A stretch of DNA of 64,000 bases from Rhizobium bangladeshense (GTDB lineage: Bacteria > Pseudomonadota > Alphaproteobacteria > Rhizobiales > Rhizobiaceae): positions 1-64,000 of the forward strand of contig NZ_LYPL01000020.1 in assembly GCF_001662075.1 (NCBI RefSeq), read 5' to 3'. The notes under the pieces were generated by a model. The model had not been told where the DNA came from. It was given only the letters and a program-made list of their open reading frames with translations, and searched no databases. Below, in pieces: positions 1 to 7,770 of this stretch (the stretch's first letter is position 1; every line of letters starts with the position of its first letter). The position numbers and the translations under genes were made by a program.

Positions 1-102
1 CTGGTGCGCGCCAATCTCATGCACCGCCGCAGGATCGACCGCCTGCTGCAACCCACCGCCACTCCGCCACACCATCTCCACCAGATGAGCCTCCAATGGT
101 GA
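1..102 (+). CDS. C-terminal end of an unidentified protein (partial)
   Basis: The first reading frame is open from the window edge to a TGA at 100-102, giving 33 residues rich in Arg and His at first and Pro/His later. It could be the tail of a gene that starts upstream, but the fragment is too short to assign to a family and might be chance. I see no domain in it. Confidence 0.3.
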   Translation: MVRANLMHRRRIDRLLQPTATPPHHLHQMSLQW

Positions 103-124
103 CGAATTTAAACCGGACAGCAGT

Positions 125-217
125 GGCCTTGTGCCGAGGATCTGCTACCCTGTTGCAGATGCTCGGGACAAGGCCGAGCATGACGAAAGAGGAGTGGCCG
201 ACTTTATCAGCAGTCTG
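125..217. repeat. Dispersed intergenic repeat, copy A
   Basis: About 93 bases that align with 6453-6550 in the same orientation. They share GGCCTTGTGCCGAGGATCT at the left, TCGGGACAAG in the middle and ATGACGAAAGAG towards the right, with small indels between. Both copies lie just beyond the 3' end of a minus-strand gene. Short palindromes of the type CCTCGGC...GCCGAGG are common between rhizobial genes; a link to that class is inferred. Confidence 0.7.
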
Positions 218-277
218 GGAACGCCAGCTCCGCGTTCCCCTTTCGCGAGCGATCGACTACTTGCCGCCGGCCTTCAA

Positions 278-535
278 TCAGGCATTCATTTCGGCGATCT
301 CGGCCTCCTGCGCCTTGATCACGGCTTCGGCGAGCTTGCGGATTTCCGGATCCTTGCCGTATTGAAGCTCGATCTTTGCCATGTCGATCGCGCCCTGATG
401 GTGCGGGATCATGCCGCGGACGAAATCCACATCGGCGTCGCCGCTATATTCGATCATCATATCCTTATGCATCTTGGCATTCGCCTTAATGAAGGCGTGG
501 CTTGCCGCGTCGTGACTGTCCATCGGCTTGCTCAT
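278..535 (-). CDS. DUF305 family protein, apparently without signal peptide
   Basis: The 85-residue product carries the core of the DUF305 (CopM-like) family: MHKDMMIEYSGD followed by DFVRGMIPHHQGAIDMAK, where the Met and His residues are the likely metal ligands, then a helical tail ending in EIAEMNA. Family members are usually exported and often linked to copper binding. Here the only sensible ATG (533-535) sits just before the family core, and no hydrophobic export signal can be read before it. The same frame runs on upstream only as an Arg-rich stretch that overlaps the preceding gene. The gene is therefore either a cytosolic short form or an N-terminally truncated remnant. No clear ribosome binding site is visible. 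Confidence 0.7.
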   Translation of the reverse strand: MSKPMDSHDAASHAFIKANAKMHKDMMIEYSGDADVDFVRGMIPHHQGAIDMAKIELQYGKDPEIRKLAEAVIKAQEAEIAEMNA

Positions 536-563
536 ATCCGTTGGCTTGTCGCGGTCTGGTGTC

Positions 564-1319
564 TCACCATGCGGCCATGACCTTATGCTCGATCCGGTAA
601 TCACGGCTCTTCTCGCCGAGCGGCGCGACCGGCCATGTCCAGATGGCCTTCGCCGGCGGCGGCGAAACGCCGTGCAGCAGGTCGGCCTCCTCATGCGTCC
701 TGCCGTTGCGCTCGATGACGGCATAGGCGATGTCGGTCACCAGGCAATGGCGGCAGGCTAGACCCGAAAGGCCGGTCAGATGCGCCGAGATCAGCCTTTC
801 GACTGTATCGGCAGGCATGCGGCCGTCCTCGGCTTCGTAGCGCCGTTTCACGCCCCGGCCGATCTGCGACAGGAGGTTGGCCGAAACCACGAAATCGAGA
901 TAGGGCACCGAGCGCAGGAAGCCGAGCGGTTCGGGCTCTCTGCCGGCGGCCAGATCGTCATAGCCGGAAAGATCGCGCTCGATCAGCCGGATATTGCGAT
1001 AGGCTTTGGCCGACAGCCACAGGCGCACCGAGGCGAGATGAACGAGGTCGACCAGAATGACGGTGTCGAAATCGCGGGCCAGCGCCTCGATCGGTACGTC
1101 GCGCAGCAGGCCGGAGCCGAGCACGACGGCTGTCCGCTTCTGCCTGAGATCGGCCGTCGCCGCACGGATCGCATTCCGGCTCATCTCTTCATGTTCGGCC
1201 CATTCGGCGGCACATCGCCCGGCCCGCGACCAGAGATTGACGGAATAGCGGACGAACTTTCGATGCGGCTTGTCGGTCAGCGGCCATGTCGCGGCATAGA
1301 GAAGCGCTTCAGCGATCAT
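564..1319 (-). CDS. Conserved hypothetical protein with methyltransferase-like nucleotide fold
   Basis: A 251-residue soluble protein. Around residues 60-85 it has AVVLGSGLLRDVP followed by TVILVDLVHLASV, which resembles motif I and the acidic end of strand 2 in Rossmann-type SAM-dependent methyltransferases. VPYLDFVVSANLLSQI further on fits motif IV. I know no specific substrate. The ATG at 1319 is chosen because a GGGA box precedes it; an in-frame TTG at 1358 would add 13 residues. It is divergent from hisS, with about 137 bases between the two starts, and runs towards the DUF305 gene on the same strand. Confidence 0.7.
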   Translation of the reverse strand: MIAEALLYAATWPLTDKPHRKFVRYSVNLWSRAGRCAAEWAEHEEMSRNAIRAATADLRQKRTAVVLGSGLLRDVPIEALARDFDTVILVDLVHLASVRLWLSAKAYRNIRLIERDLSGYDDLAAGREPEPLGFLRSVPYLDFVVSANLLSQIGRGVKRRYEAEDGRMPADTVERLISAHLTGLSGLACRHCLVTDIAYAVIERNGRTHEEADLLHGVSPPPAKAIWTWPVAPLGEKSRDYRIEHKVMAAW

Positions 1320-1456
1320 GATGCATATCCCGCATTTCGGATGGATACCCTCGTTCAATCGATTCTGGCCGCGACATCAAGACCCCTGCGCCCTTGCCGC
1401 TCCCCGTCCAATCCGCTAGGACACCGCCACTGTCACAGCCAGCGGAAATCCCGGAA

Positions 1457-2980
1457 ATGAACGACAAGCAGAAGAAACCGCAAAAGCTTAAGGCCCGCCT
1501 GCCGCGCGGCTTCGTCGACCGGGCGGCCGGCGATATCCGCGCCGTCAACGAGATGACGGCAAAGATCCGGGAAGTCTATGAGCATTACGGTTTCGACCCC
1601 GTGGAAACGCCGCTGTTCGAATATACCGATGCGCTCGGCAAGTTCCTGCCCGATAGCGACCGGCCGAACGAGGGCGTTTTCTCGCTGCAGGATGACGACG
1701 AGCAGTGGATGTCGCTGCGTTACGACCTGACGGCGCCGCTTGCCCGCCATGTCGCCGAGAATTTCAACGAGATCCAGCTTCCCTATCGCACCTATCGCGC
1801 CGGTTACGTCTTCCGCAACGAGAAGCCGGGCCCCGGCCGTTTTCGCCAATTCATGCAGTTCGATGCCGATACGGTCGGCGCGCCGGGCGTTCAGGCCGAT
1901 GCCGAAATGTGCATGATGATGGCCGATACGCTGGAGGCCCTCGGCATCAGGCGCGGCGACTACGTCATCCGTGTCAACAACCGCAAGGTTCTGGACGGCG
2001 TGCTCGAGGCGATCGGCCTCGGCGGCGACGACAAGGCCGGCCAGCGGCTCAACGTGCTGCGCGCCATCGACAAGCTCGACAAGTTCGGCCCCGAAGGTGT
2101 CGCCCTGCTGCTCGGCCCCGGCCGCAAGGATGAATCCGGCGACTTCACCAAGGGCGCCGGCCTCGATCAGGCGCAGATCGACAAGGTGCTGTTCTTCGTC
2201 GGCATCGAGGACTATGCCGAAAGTGCTGCCCAGCTCGCCGAACTCGTTGCCGGAACGTCGAAGGGCGGCGAAGGCGTTGAAGAACTGAATTTCATCGGCG
2301 CGCTGGTTAAGAGCGCCGGCTATCAGTCAGACCGCATCAAGATCGATCCGTCGGTCGTGCGCGGCCTCGAATATTATACCGGCCCGGTCTATGAGGCCGA
2401 GCTCAGCTTCGACGTCACCAACGAGAAGGGCGAGAAGGTCGTCTTCGGCTCGGTCGGCGGCGGCGGCCGTTATGATGGCCTGGTCTCGCGTTTCATGGGC
2501 CAGCCGGTTCCGGCGACGGGCTTTTCGATCGGCGTCTCCAGGCTTATGACGGCGCTGAAGAACCTCGGCAAGCTCGGCGCCAGCGAGGTGATCGAGCCGG
2601 TGCTGGTGACCGTCATGGACGGCGATGTCGAGGCGATGGGCCGCTATCAGAAGATGACGCAGGAACTGCGCGCCGCCGGCATCCGCGCCGAGATGTTCCA
2701 GGGCAACTGGAAGAAGTTCGGCAACCAGTTGAAATATGCCGACCGCCGCGGCTGCCCCGTCGCCATCATCCAGGGCGGCGACGAACGCGCAACCGGCGTC
2801 GTGCAGATCAAGGACCTGATCGAGGGCAAACGGCTGTCCGGCGAGATCGAGGACAATGCCAGCTGGCGCGAAGCCCGTGTGGCGCAGGAGACGGTCCCGG
2901 AGGCCGACCTTGTGGTCAAGGTGAGGGAAATCCTTGCCGCGCAGGCGGAGGATCGGAAGAGGGCTGGCAATGCGCAATAG
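1457..2980 (+). CDS. hisS: Histidine--tRNA ligase
   Basis: Class II aminoacyl-tRNA synthetase that charges tRNA-His in the cytoplasm, 507 residues. The motif 2 loop FRNEKPGPGRFRQF is at residues 119-132, the histidine-specific RGLEYYTG at 302-309, and the motif 3 region GFSIGVSRL starts at 355. The C-terminal anticodon-binding domain follows. At 507 residues it is longer than the roughly 420-residue enterobacterial enzyme. It fits the divergent alphaproteobacterial HisRS class that works with a tRNA-His lacking the extra G at position -1 (known for Rhizobiales and Caulobacterales). ATG 1457 is preferred over an upstream in-frame start because the family similarity begins shortly after it. hisZ and hisG follow on the same strand, which groups the charging and synthesis of histidine. 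Confidence 0.96.
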   Translation: MNDKQKKPQKLKARLPRGFVDRAAGDIRAVNEMTAKIREVYEHYGFDPVETPLFEYTDALGKFLPDSDRPNEGVFSLQDDDEQWMSLRYDLTAPLARHVAENFNEIQLPYRTYRAGYVFRNEKPGPGRFRQFMQFDADTVGAPGVQADAEMCMMMADTLEALGIRRGDYVIRVNNRKVLDGVLEAIGLGGDDKAGQRLNVLRAIDKLDKFGPEGVALLLGPGRKDESGDFTKGAGLDQAQIDKVLFFVGIEDYAESAAQLAELVAGTSKGGEGVEELNFIGALVKSAGYQSDRIKIDPSVVRGLEYYTGPVYEAELSFDVTNEKGEKVVFGSVGGGGRYDGLVSRFMGQPVPATGFSIGVSRLMTALKNLGKLGASEVIEPVLVTVMDGDVEAMGRYQKMTQELRAAGIRAEMFQGNWKKFGNQLKYADRRGCPVAIIQGGDERATGVVQIKDLIEGKRLSGEIEDNASWREARVAQETVPEADLVVKVREILAAQAEDRKRAGNAQ

Positions 2981-3134
2981 TCCCCTCCCCAACCCCTCCC
3001 CACAGGGGGGAGGGGCATTACGTGGCGCCGCTGTGCCTAACTCAACGTTCGCTTCAATGACGGCGCTCTCGATTTGCATCGACCCTGGCCGCGGGTTAGT
3101 CCCTCTCCCCTGTGGGGAGGGGTTGGGGAGGGGA
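2981..3134. repeat. Long perfect inverted repeat between hisS and hisZ
   Basis: Positions 2981-3008 and 3107-3134 are perfect 28-base inverted copies of a C-rich motif beginning TCCCCTCCCCAACCCC, separated by 98 bases. Each arm also holds a small hairpin (CCCC-ACA-GGGG type). The element starts immediately after the hisS stop codon and ends 20 bases before hisZ, so it is transcribed if the genes form one operon. This C-rich sequence is a familiar intergenic repeat in alphaproteobacteria; its function is unknown. Confidence 0.85.
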
Positions 3135-3154
3135 CTTTTCCCGGGAGCGACACA

Positions 3155-4276
3155 ATGCCTCTGATCAACCTCCCCGAATTTGCCACCGACCTGCTCGCCG
3201 AATTCGACGCCCGCAAGGCCGAGCGCATCGACACGCCGGTCATTCAGCCGGCCGAGCCGTTCCTCGATATCGCCGGCGAGGATCTGCGCCGCCGTATCTT
3301 CATGACCGAGAGTGAAACCGGCGCCAGCCTCTGCCTGCGTCCCGAATTCACCATTCCGGTCTGTCTGCGCCACATCGAGACTGCGACCGGCACGCCGAAG
3401 CGTTACGCCTATCTCGGCGAGGTCTTCCGCCAGCGCCGCGACGGCGCCAATGAATTCTACCAGGCCGGTATCGAGGATCTCGGCGATATCAACATACCGG
3501 GCGCCGATGCCCGCGCCATCGGCGATGCCACCGGCATTCTCGCTCGCCTGCTGCCGGGTCGCCGCCTGTCGGTGACGCTCGGCGACCAGGCGGTGTTCGA
3601 GGCGGTCGTTCAGGCGCTCGGCCTGCCGCTCGGCTGGCAGAAGCGGCTGATCCATGCCTTCGGCAACATGACGCAGCTGGAAGCGCTGCTGGCCGGTCTC
3701 GTCAGCCCGCAATTCGTCACGGGGCTGGACGACGATATCGCAAAGCTTGTCGCATCAGGCGACGAGCAGGCGCTGGTCGCCCATCTCGAGCAGGAGATGC
3801 AGGCGACTGGCTATTCGACCAATGCCAGCCGCTCGCCGCTGGAGATTGCCCGGCGGCTCAAGGAAAAGCTCATTCTGTCTGAGACGCGCCTCGACGACGC
3901 CGCCTTCCACGTGCTGGAAGAGTTTTTGTCGCTCGACGTCCCGCTCGTCAATGCGTCGGCGGCGCTGGCCGGTTTTGCCGATGCAGCCGGCCTGAAGCTT
4001 GGCAATGCGCTCTCCCGCTTCAACGGCCGCGTCGGCGCCCTTGCCGATGCCGGCGTCGATCTCTCCTGTCTCGACTATCGCGCCGCCTTCGGACGGCCGC
4101 TCGATTATTACACCGGTCTCGTCTTCGAGGTGACGGTAGAGGGATCGAGCGCGGTTCTGGCCGGCGGCGGCCGCTTCGATAAGCTCCTGACCTTCCTCGG
4201 CGCAACCGATCGCATTCCGGCCGTCGGCTTTTCCTTCTGGCTCGACCGCATCGAAACCGAAAGGGCAGCGGCATGA
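3155..4276 (+). CDS. hisZ: ATP phosphoribosyltransferase regulatory subunit
   Basis: A HisRS-like paralogue of 373 residues that does not charge tRNA. It is the regulatory partner of short-form HisG in the first step of histidine biosynthesis. It keeps the class II core (FRQRRDGANEFYQAG from residue 91, DYYTGLVFEV and GGGRFDKLL near the end) but has no anticodon-binding domain, which distinguishes it from hisS 175 bases upstream. ATG 3155 has GGGAG about eight bases before it. Its stop overlaps the start of hisG (ATGA), so translation is probably coupled, as expected for two subunits of one complex. Confidence 0.95.
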   Translation: MPLINLPEFATDLLAEFDARKAERIDTPVIQPAEPFLDIAGEDLRRRIFMTESETGASLCLRPEFTIPVCLRHIETATGTPKRYAYLGEVFRQRRDGANEFYQAGIEDLGDINIPGADARAIGDATGILARLLPGRRLSVTLGDQAVFEAVVQALGLPLGWQKRLIHAFGNMTQLEALLAGLVSPQFVTGLDDDIAKLVASGDEQALVAHLEQEMQATGYSTNASRSPLEIARRLKEKLILSETRLDDAAFHVLEEFLSLDVPLVNASAALAGFADAAGLKLGNALSRFNGRVGALADAGVDLSCLDYRAAFGRPLDYYTGLVFEVTVEGSSAVLAGGGRFDKLLTFLGATDRIPAVGFSFWLDRIETERAAA

Positions 4277-4968
4277 CCATCACCATCGCGCTTCCCTCCA
4301 AGGGCCGGATGAAGGACGATGCCTCGGCGATCTTCGAGCGGGCCGGCATGCCGATAACGGCCGTCGGCAACGACCGCTCCTATCGCGGCCGCGTGGAAGG
4401 CTGGGACGATGTCGAAGTGGCCTTCCTTTCGGCCTCCGAAATCTCCCGCGAGCTTGGCAACGGCACCGTCGATTTCGGCGTCACCGGCGAGGATCTGATG
4501 CGGGAAGGTTTTGCTGAAGTCGACAAACGCGTCGAATTCTGTGCCCGCCTCGGCTTCGGCCAGGCGGATGTCGTCGTCGCGGTGCCGGAGATCTGGCTGG
4601 ATGTCGAGACCATGGCCGATCTCGGCGACGTCGCCGCCGATTTCCGCGTCCGCCACGGCCGGCGGCTGGCTATCGCCACCAAATATTGGCGCCTCACCCA
4701 GCAGTTCTTTTCGAGCCAGCACGGCATCCAGCTTTATCGCATCGTCGAGAGCCTCGGCGCCACCGAGGGCGCGCCGGCCTCCGGCTCGGCCGATATCATC
4801 GTCGATATCACCTCCACCGGTTCGACCCTGCGCGCCAACCATCTGAAGGTGCTCCAGGACGGCGTCATCCTCCATTCACAGGCCTGCCTGGTGCGCGCCC
4901 GCAAGGAAAGCCATGCCGACGAACCCGTCGTGCAGGCAATTGTCGAAGCGGTGCGCGCCGCTCTCTGA
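4273..4968 (+). CDS. hisG: ATP phosphoribosyltransferase catalytic subunit, short form
   Basis: Joins ATP and PRPP to give phosphoribosyl-ATP, the committed step of histidine synthesis. The 231-residue length and the absence of the C-terminal allosteric ACT-like domain mark it as the short HisG that needs HisZ. Visible features are the N-terminal ALPSKGRM, the periplasmic-binding-protein-like two-domain fold with VDFGVTGEDL, and the PRPP-binding segment DIIVDITSTGSTLRAN. It overlaps hisZ by four bases and is followed by a hairpin terminator, so hisG is the last gene of the unit. Confidence 0.96.
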   Translation: MTITIALPSKGRMKDDASAIFERAGMPITAVGNDRSYRGRVEGWDDVEVAFLSASEISRELGNGTVDFGVTGEDLMREGFAEVDKRVEFCARLGFGQADVVVAVPEIWLDVETMADLGDVAADFRVRHGRRLAIATKYWRLTQQFFSSQHGIQLYRIVESLGATEGAPASGSADIIVDITSTGSTLRANHLKVLQDGVILHSQACLVRARKESHADEPVVQAIVEAVRAAL

Positions 4969-4990
4969 TTGCAATGGTCAAGACACAAGA

Positions 4991-5020
4991 AACCCGCCGT
5001 CAATTCAATGACGGCGGGTT
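4991..5020. terminator. Bidirectional hairpin terminator between hisG and the DoxX gene
   Basis: A perfect 12-base stem, AACCCGCCGTCA paired with TGACGGCGGGTT, closes a six-base loop. It lies between two converging genes, 22 bases after hisG and 28 bases from the end of the DoxX gene. The A/T pairs at the base of the stem give a short U run in each direction. Confidence 0.85.
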
Positions 5021-5048
5021 CTGCATGTCTGGGAGGATATCTGCTGGA

Positions 5049-5462
5049 TCAGGCAGCCGCATAGGCGCCGCGGCGGGCGTCAATCGAATAGGCACCGGCA
5101 CCGACGGTGGCGAGCAAGATGTACGCGCCGGCAAGCGTGATGTTCTTCATGACCATGATCTGGTTGAGAATATTCACGAGTTCCGCGCCACTTGCGTAGG
5201 GCAGATGGAAGGCAACGGCCGTGAAGACACAGAAGCCCGCGAGCAGCCAGCCGGCAATGCGGACCTGGAAGCCTGTGAGAACCGCAAGGCCGGCGAGCAG
5301 TTCGAAAAGGCCTGCGACATAAGCCAGCAGAGTTGCTGCCGGCAGGCCGGCACCGGCGATCATGCCCGCAGTACCGGCAGGATCGGTTAGCTTCATGAAG
5401 CCGGAAAGGACGAACATGAAAGATAGGAGAATGCGGGCAATCAGGATAAAGGCGTTCGACAT
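5049..5462 (-). CDS. DoxX family inner-membrane protein
   Basis: A 137-residue protein with four predicted membrane helices and the DoxX-type N-terminus ARILLSFMFVLSGFMKLTDP. DoxX-like proteins sit in the inner membrane and have been linked to oxidoreductive stress and quinone or thiol metabolism, but no single reaction is established for this branch. A GGAG box lies about eight bases before the ATG at 5462. It is a stand-alone gene converging on hisG, and its promoter should lie in the roughly 200 bases before the broken GST gene. Family assignment is firm; function is open. Confidence 0.88.
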   Translation of the reverse strand: MSNAFILIARILLSFMFVLSGFMKLTDPAGTAGMIAGAGLPAATLLAYVAGLFELLAGLAVLTGFQVRIAGWLLAGFCVFTAVAFHLPYASGAELVNILNQIMVMKNITLAGAYILLATVGAGAYSIDARRGAYAAA

Positions 5463-5664
5463 GGATGTTGCTCCGTTGAATGACTCTGGAGATCTTGGTG
5501 CCCCCGGACACGCTGTGGATCTCTGATATCCCTATCTCGCCTATTTCCTTCGTTATGCAAAGGTAGACGGAAGGGGACACTTCGTTCAATAATATGAAAC
5601 GACGCCCTCGCTTGCTTTTCCAGAGCCTCGTCTCCTATGGTCGGCGCCCAACATGGAGACTCAG

Positions 5665-6364
5665 ATGGCAGATCTGTCCGCTTTTCCGATCACGAGGCGA
5701 TGGCCGGCGAAAAATCCCGACGTCATCCAGCTCTATTCGCTGCAGACGCCGAACGGGGTAAAGGTGTCGGTTGCCCTCGAGGAACTCGGCCTCGCCTATG
5801 AGCCGCATTATATTTCCTTCGACGCCAACGAGCAGAAATCACCCGAATTCGAATCTCTCAATCCCAACGGCCGCATTCCGGCAATCATCGATCCGAACGG
5901 GCCGGACGGCAAACCGATCGGGCTATTCGAATCCGGCGCCATCCTGCTTTATCTCGCGGAAAAGACCGGCAGGCTCATTCCTGAGAATGCCGCCGGCCGC
6001 TATGAATGCATTCAGTGGGTGTTTTTCCAGATGGCCGGCATCGGCCCGATGTTCGGTCAGTTCGGCCATTTCTACAAATCCGCCGCCGACAAGGTCGCCA
6101 ACAATTCCTATCCGGTGGAGCGCTATCGAGACGAATCCAAACGGCTGCTCGGCGTGCTCGAAGGCCCGTCAGTGGATCATGGGCGATCAGTATACGATCG
6201 CCGACATCACCACCTTCACCTGGGTCCGAGGCGCCGATATCTTCTATGGCGGCCGCGAGGAGCTCGACTATGCGAGTTTCCCCGCCGTTTCCGATTGGCT
6301 GGAACGCTGCATCGCCCGCCCGGGCAGCGCCAGGGGGCTGAATATTCCAGTCAAGCCGGAGTAG
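5665..6364 (+). pseudogene. Glutathione S-transferase (YghU-like), frameshifted
   Basis: The N-terminal part matches YghU-type glutathione S-transferases: LSAFPITRRWPAKNP, LYSLQTPNGVKVSVALEE, LNPNGRIPAIIDP, LFESGAILLYLAEKTGRLIP, then the C-terminal helical domain up to KRLLGVLE near 6162. There the frame breaks. The rest of the family sequence (RQWIMGDQYTIADITTF through GLNIPVKPE) continues in the next frame from about 6168 to the TAG at 6362-6364. The junction fits loss of about 11 bases inside a GGCC-rich stretch, since roughly five residues between GVLE and RQW are missing. As written, the protein would lose its last 65 or so residues and read into unrelated sequence. A sequencing error cannot be excluded. 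ATG 5665 has GGAGA six bases upstream. Confidence 0.85.
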
Positions 6365-6386
6365 CTGACGGTTCCGGAAAGCGCAA

Positions 6387-6408
6387 AGGCCGCTCTCGGG
6401 AGCGGCCT
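6387..6408. terminator. Hairpin after the GST pseudogene
   Basis: AGGCCGCTC at 6387-6395 pairs perfectly with GAGCGGCCT at 6400-6408 around a TCGG loop. It lies 22 bases after the GST stop. No U tract follows on the plus strand, so it may be a weak or Rho-assisted terminator. Confidence 0.55.
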
Positions 6409-6452
6409 CAACATATGACAACCCTAGGCTTCCCCCGCCCAACTTTATCCTC

Positions 6453-6550
6453 GGCCTTGTGCCGAGGATCTTGTGCCCTGTCGGCCGAGGCAGATAGTCG
6501 GGACAAGTCCAAGTATGACGAAAGAGAATGGCCGGCTTTTCAGCGGTCTG
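6453..6550. repeat. Dispersed intergenic repeat, copy B
   Basis: Second copy of the repeat at 125-217, in the same orientation. It differs mainly by an extra eight bases or so after the CCTG block and by point changes. It ends about 40 bases from the 3' end of the next minus-strand gene, the same placement as copy A. Confidence 0.7.
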
Positions 6551-6589
6551 ACCGCTTTCCGCGGAGACCGTTATTTCGCCCGCCTGCCT

Positions 6590-7087
6590 CTATTGCCGGT
6601 TAGTAATCTGCCTCGCGCCTTCGAGCTTGAAGCGCGGAAAGACGAAGACGCCGGCCATGCTGCCGCTGTATTTCTCTTCGAGCCCGTTCGACTCGCCCAT
6701 GCAGAAAAGCGGCTGGCGCAAGCCGTTCGGCATGATGATCGTCGTCGAAAAGCAGAAGGAGGAGCAATGTGTTGCCGCCTGTTCGAACAGTTCCAGCACG
6801 CGACTGCGATCTCCGGAATCGTAGCATCGTATCAGGTTCAGCAGTCCGCATTCCTCCGCAGAGAGGCCGTGCAGCATGGCGCTCCACTTGCCGAGACGGA
6901 GCACGCCGCTCGACAGATCCCCTGTCCAGCTTTCTGAAACGGAAAACTGCGCCAGCATCTCGTGCTGTTGATTGTTGTCGTTCATCGAGCCGGGCAGCAA
7001 CGGCACGGCTGCATTGGCTTTGGCAATCTTGAACACGGGCGTTCCCTCGTTCGCATGCGGCTCCTCCGCCGCACGCTCGGCAAACAC
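6590..7087 (-). CDS. Hypothetical PAS-like protein
   Basis: A cytosolic protein of up to 165 residues with no signal peptide or membrane segment. The central part (SWTGDLSSGVLRLG, LHGLSAEECGLLNLIRCYDSGDR, VLELFEQAATHCSSFCFSTTI) has the layout of a single PAS domain, with a short strand pair, helices over an acidic turn, and the later beta sheet ending in GVFVFPRF. It carries three Cys residues in the helix-to-sheet turn. There is no attached output domain. The longest frame starts with GTG at 7087; an ATG at 6985 would give 131 residues and retains the PAS-like part. Neither start has a convincing ribosome binding site. It may be a stand-alone sensor or adaptor; that is inference. Confidence 0.6.
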   Translation of the reverse strand: MFAERAAEEPHANEGTPVFKIAKANAAVPLLPGSMNDNNQQHEMLAQFSVSESWTGDLSSGVLRLGKWSAMLHGLSAEECGLLNLIRCYDSGDRSRVLELFEQAATHCSSFCFSTTIIMPNGLRQPLFCMGESNGLEEKYSGSMAGVFVFPRFKLEGARQITNRQ

Positions 7088-7582
7088 TAGACACAGGCTT
7101 ATGCAGCAGCGGGCATAATGCCCGCGCCCATACCGGCGACATTGCCGCGGCCATCCGAGCCTCCGAACCGGAGCCCTTCGAAACCGACTATTCTGGCATC
7201 GCCTTCCCGCGCTCGTCTGACAGCGAAAATGATCGCCGGGCGCGCTTCAATTGCAGCCCGGATTTATAGGAGCTTTTGCACAAACGGCAACGGCTTTTTA
7301 AGGGGCGTTCGCATCGAGATCTCTTCGACGGAGATGTCGGCGTCCCCGCGCTGCTTGGCGAGAATGGAGGCCGGGAGCTCAATTTTCGGCGCTTTTCCCC
7401 CGTTTCGCCCCACTTGGCGGGAGATATATCGCCGCAAGACGACGATCGCCCGCATGTTACGTCGAGAGAAAAACAAGCAGCGGCGCAAGCCTCGCGAAAG
7501 CTTGGCCCGCCGGCACATACGATGCACGGCACAAAATCGCGCGCAATGGATCGAATCGTTTCGAGCAAAGCCTAAGGCAAAG
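7088..7582. other. Intergenic stretch without a supported gene
   Basis: Several overlapping open frames of 80-190 codons cross this stretch on both strands. None has a ribosome binding site, a recognisable domain or a codon pattern like its neighbours. The best candidate is on the minus strand (7264-7527, 87 codons, ending in KKPLPFVQKLL), and I do not regard it as supported. Base composition looks less GC-rich than the flanking operons. Confidence 0.5.
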
Positions 7583-7609
7583 AAAAAGGGCGACCCGAGG
7601 GCCGCCCTT
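7583..7609 (-). terminator. Rho-independent terminator of groES-groEL
   Basis: Read on the minus strand, AAGGGCG and CGCCCTT pair (7603-7609 with 7586-7592), with an inner CCC/GGG pair and a tiny loop. A run of five U follows, complementary to the A run at 7583-7587. It lies about 140 bases beyond the groEL stop codon, past a duplicated groEL fragment. Confidence 0.8.
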
Positions 7610-7644
7610 CCTGTTCCGGATGCCGGAATGAGTGCAGGCTTTCG

Positions 7645-7770
7645 CCTATCACATCATGTCCATTCCGCCAGTTCAGCGCGCTTGACGCGCTAAACCATCT
7701 TAGATGATGGGCGGATTCATGGACGATGCTGTGAAAGGCCGTTGGCCTATCACATCATGTCCATTCCGCC
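7645..7770 (-). repeat. Direct repeat of the groEL 3' end
   Basis: The 25 bases at 7746-7770, which encode the last GroEL residues and the stop codon, recur exactly at 7645-7669. The spacing is 101 bases. The downstream copy lies nearer the terminator, where the original gene end would be expected. The 76 bases between the copies hold short palindromes (GCGCGC...GCGCGC type and CCATC...GATGG) but no gene. Confidence 0.85.

Noticed and set aside
5665..6364. Programmed ribosomal frameshift in the GST gene
   Set aside because: No slippery heptamer or downstream pseudoknot is visible at the junction, and residues are missing there, so a deletion is the simpler reading.
7118..7693. Open frames between the PAS-like gene and groEL on both strands
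   Set aside because: No ribosome binding sites and no domains. One frame crosses the groEL terminator and the duplicated groEL tail, so it cannot be a conserved gene.
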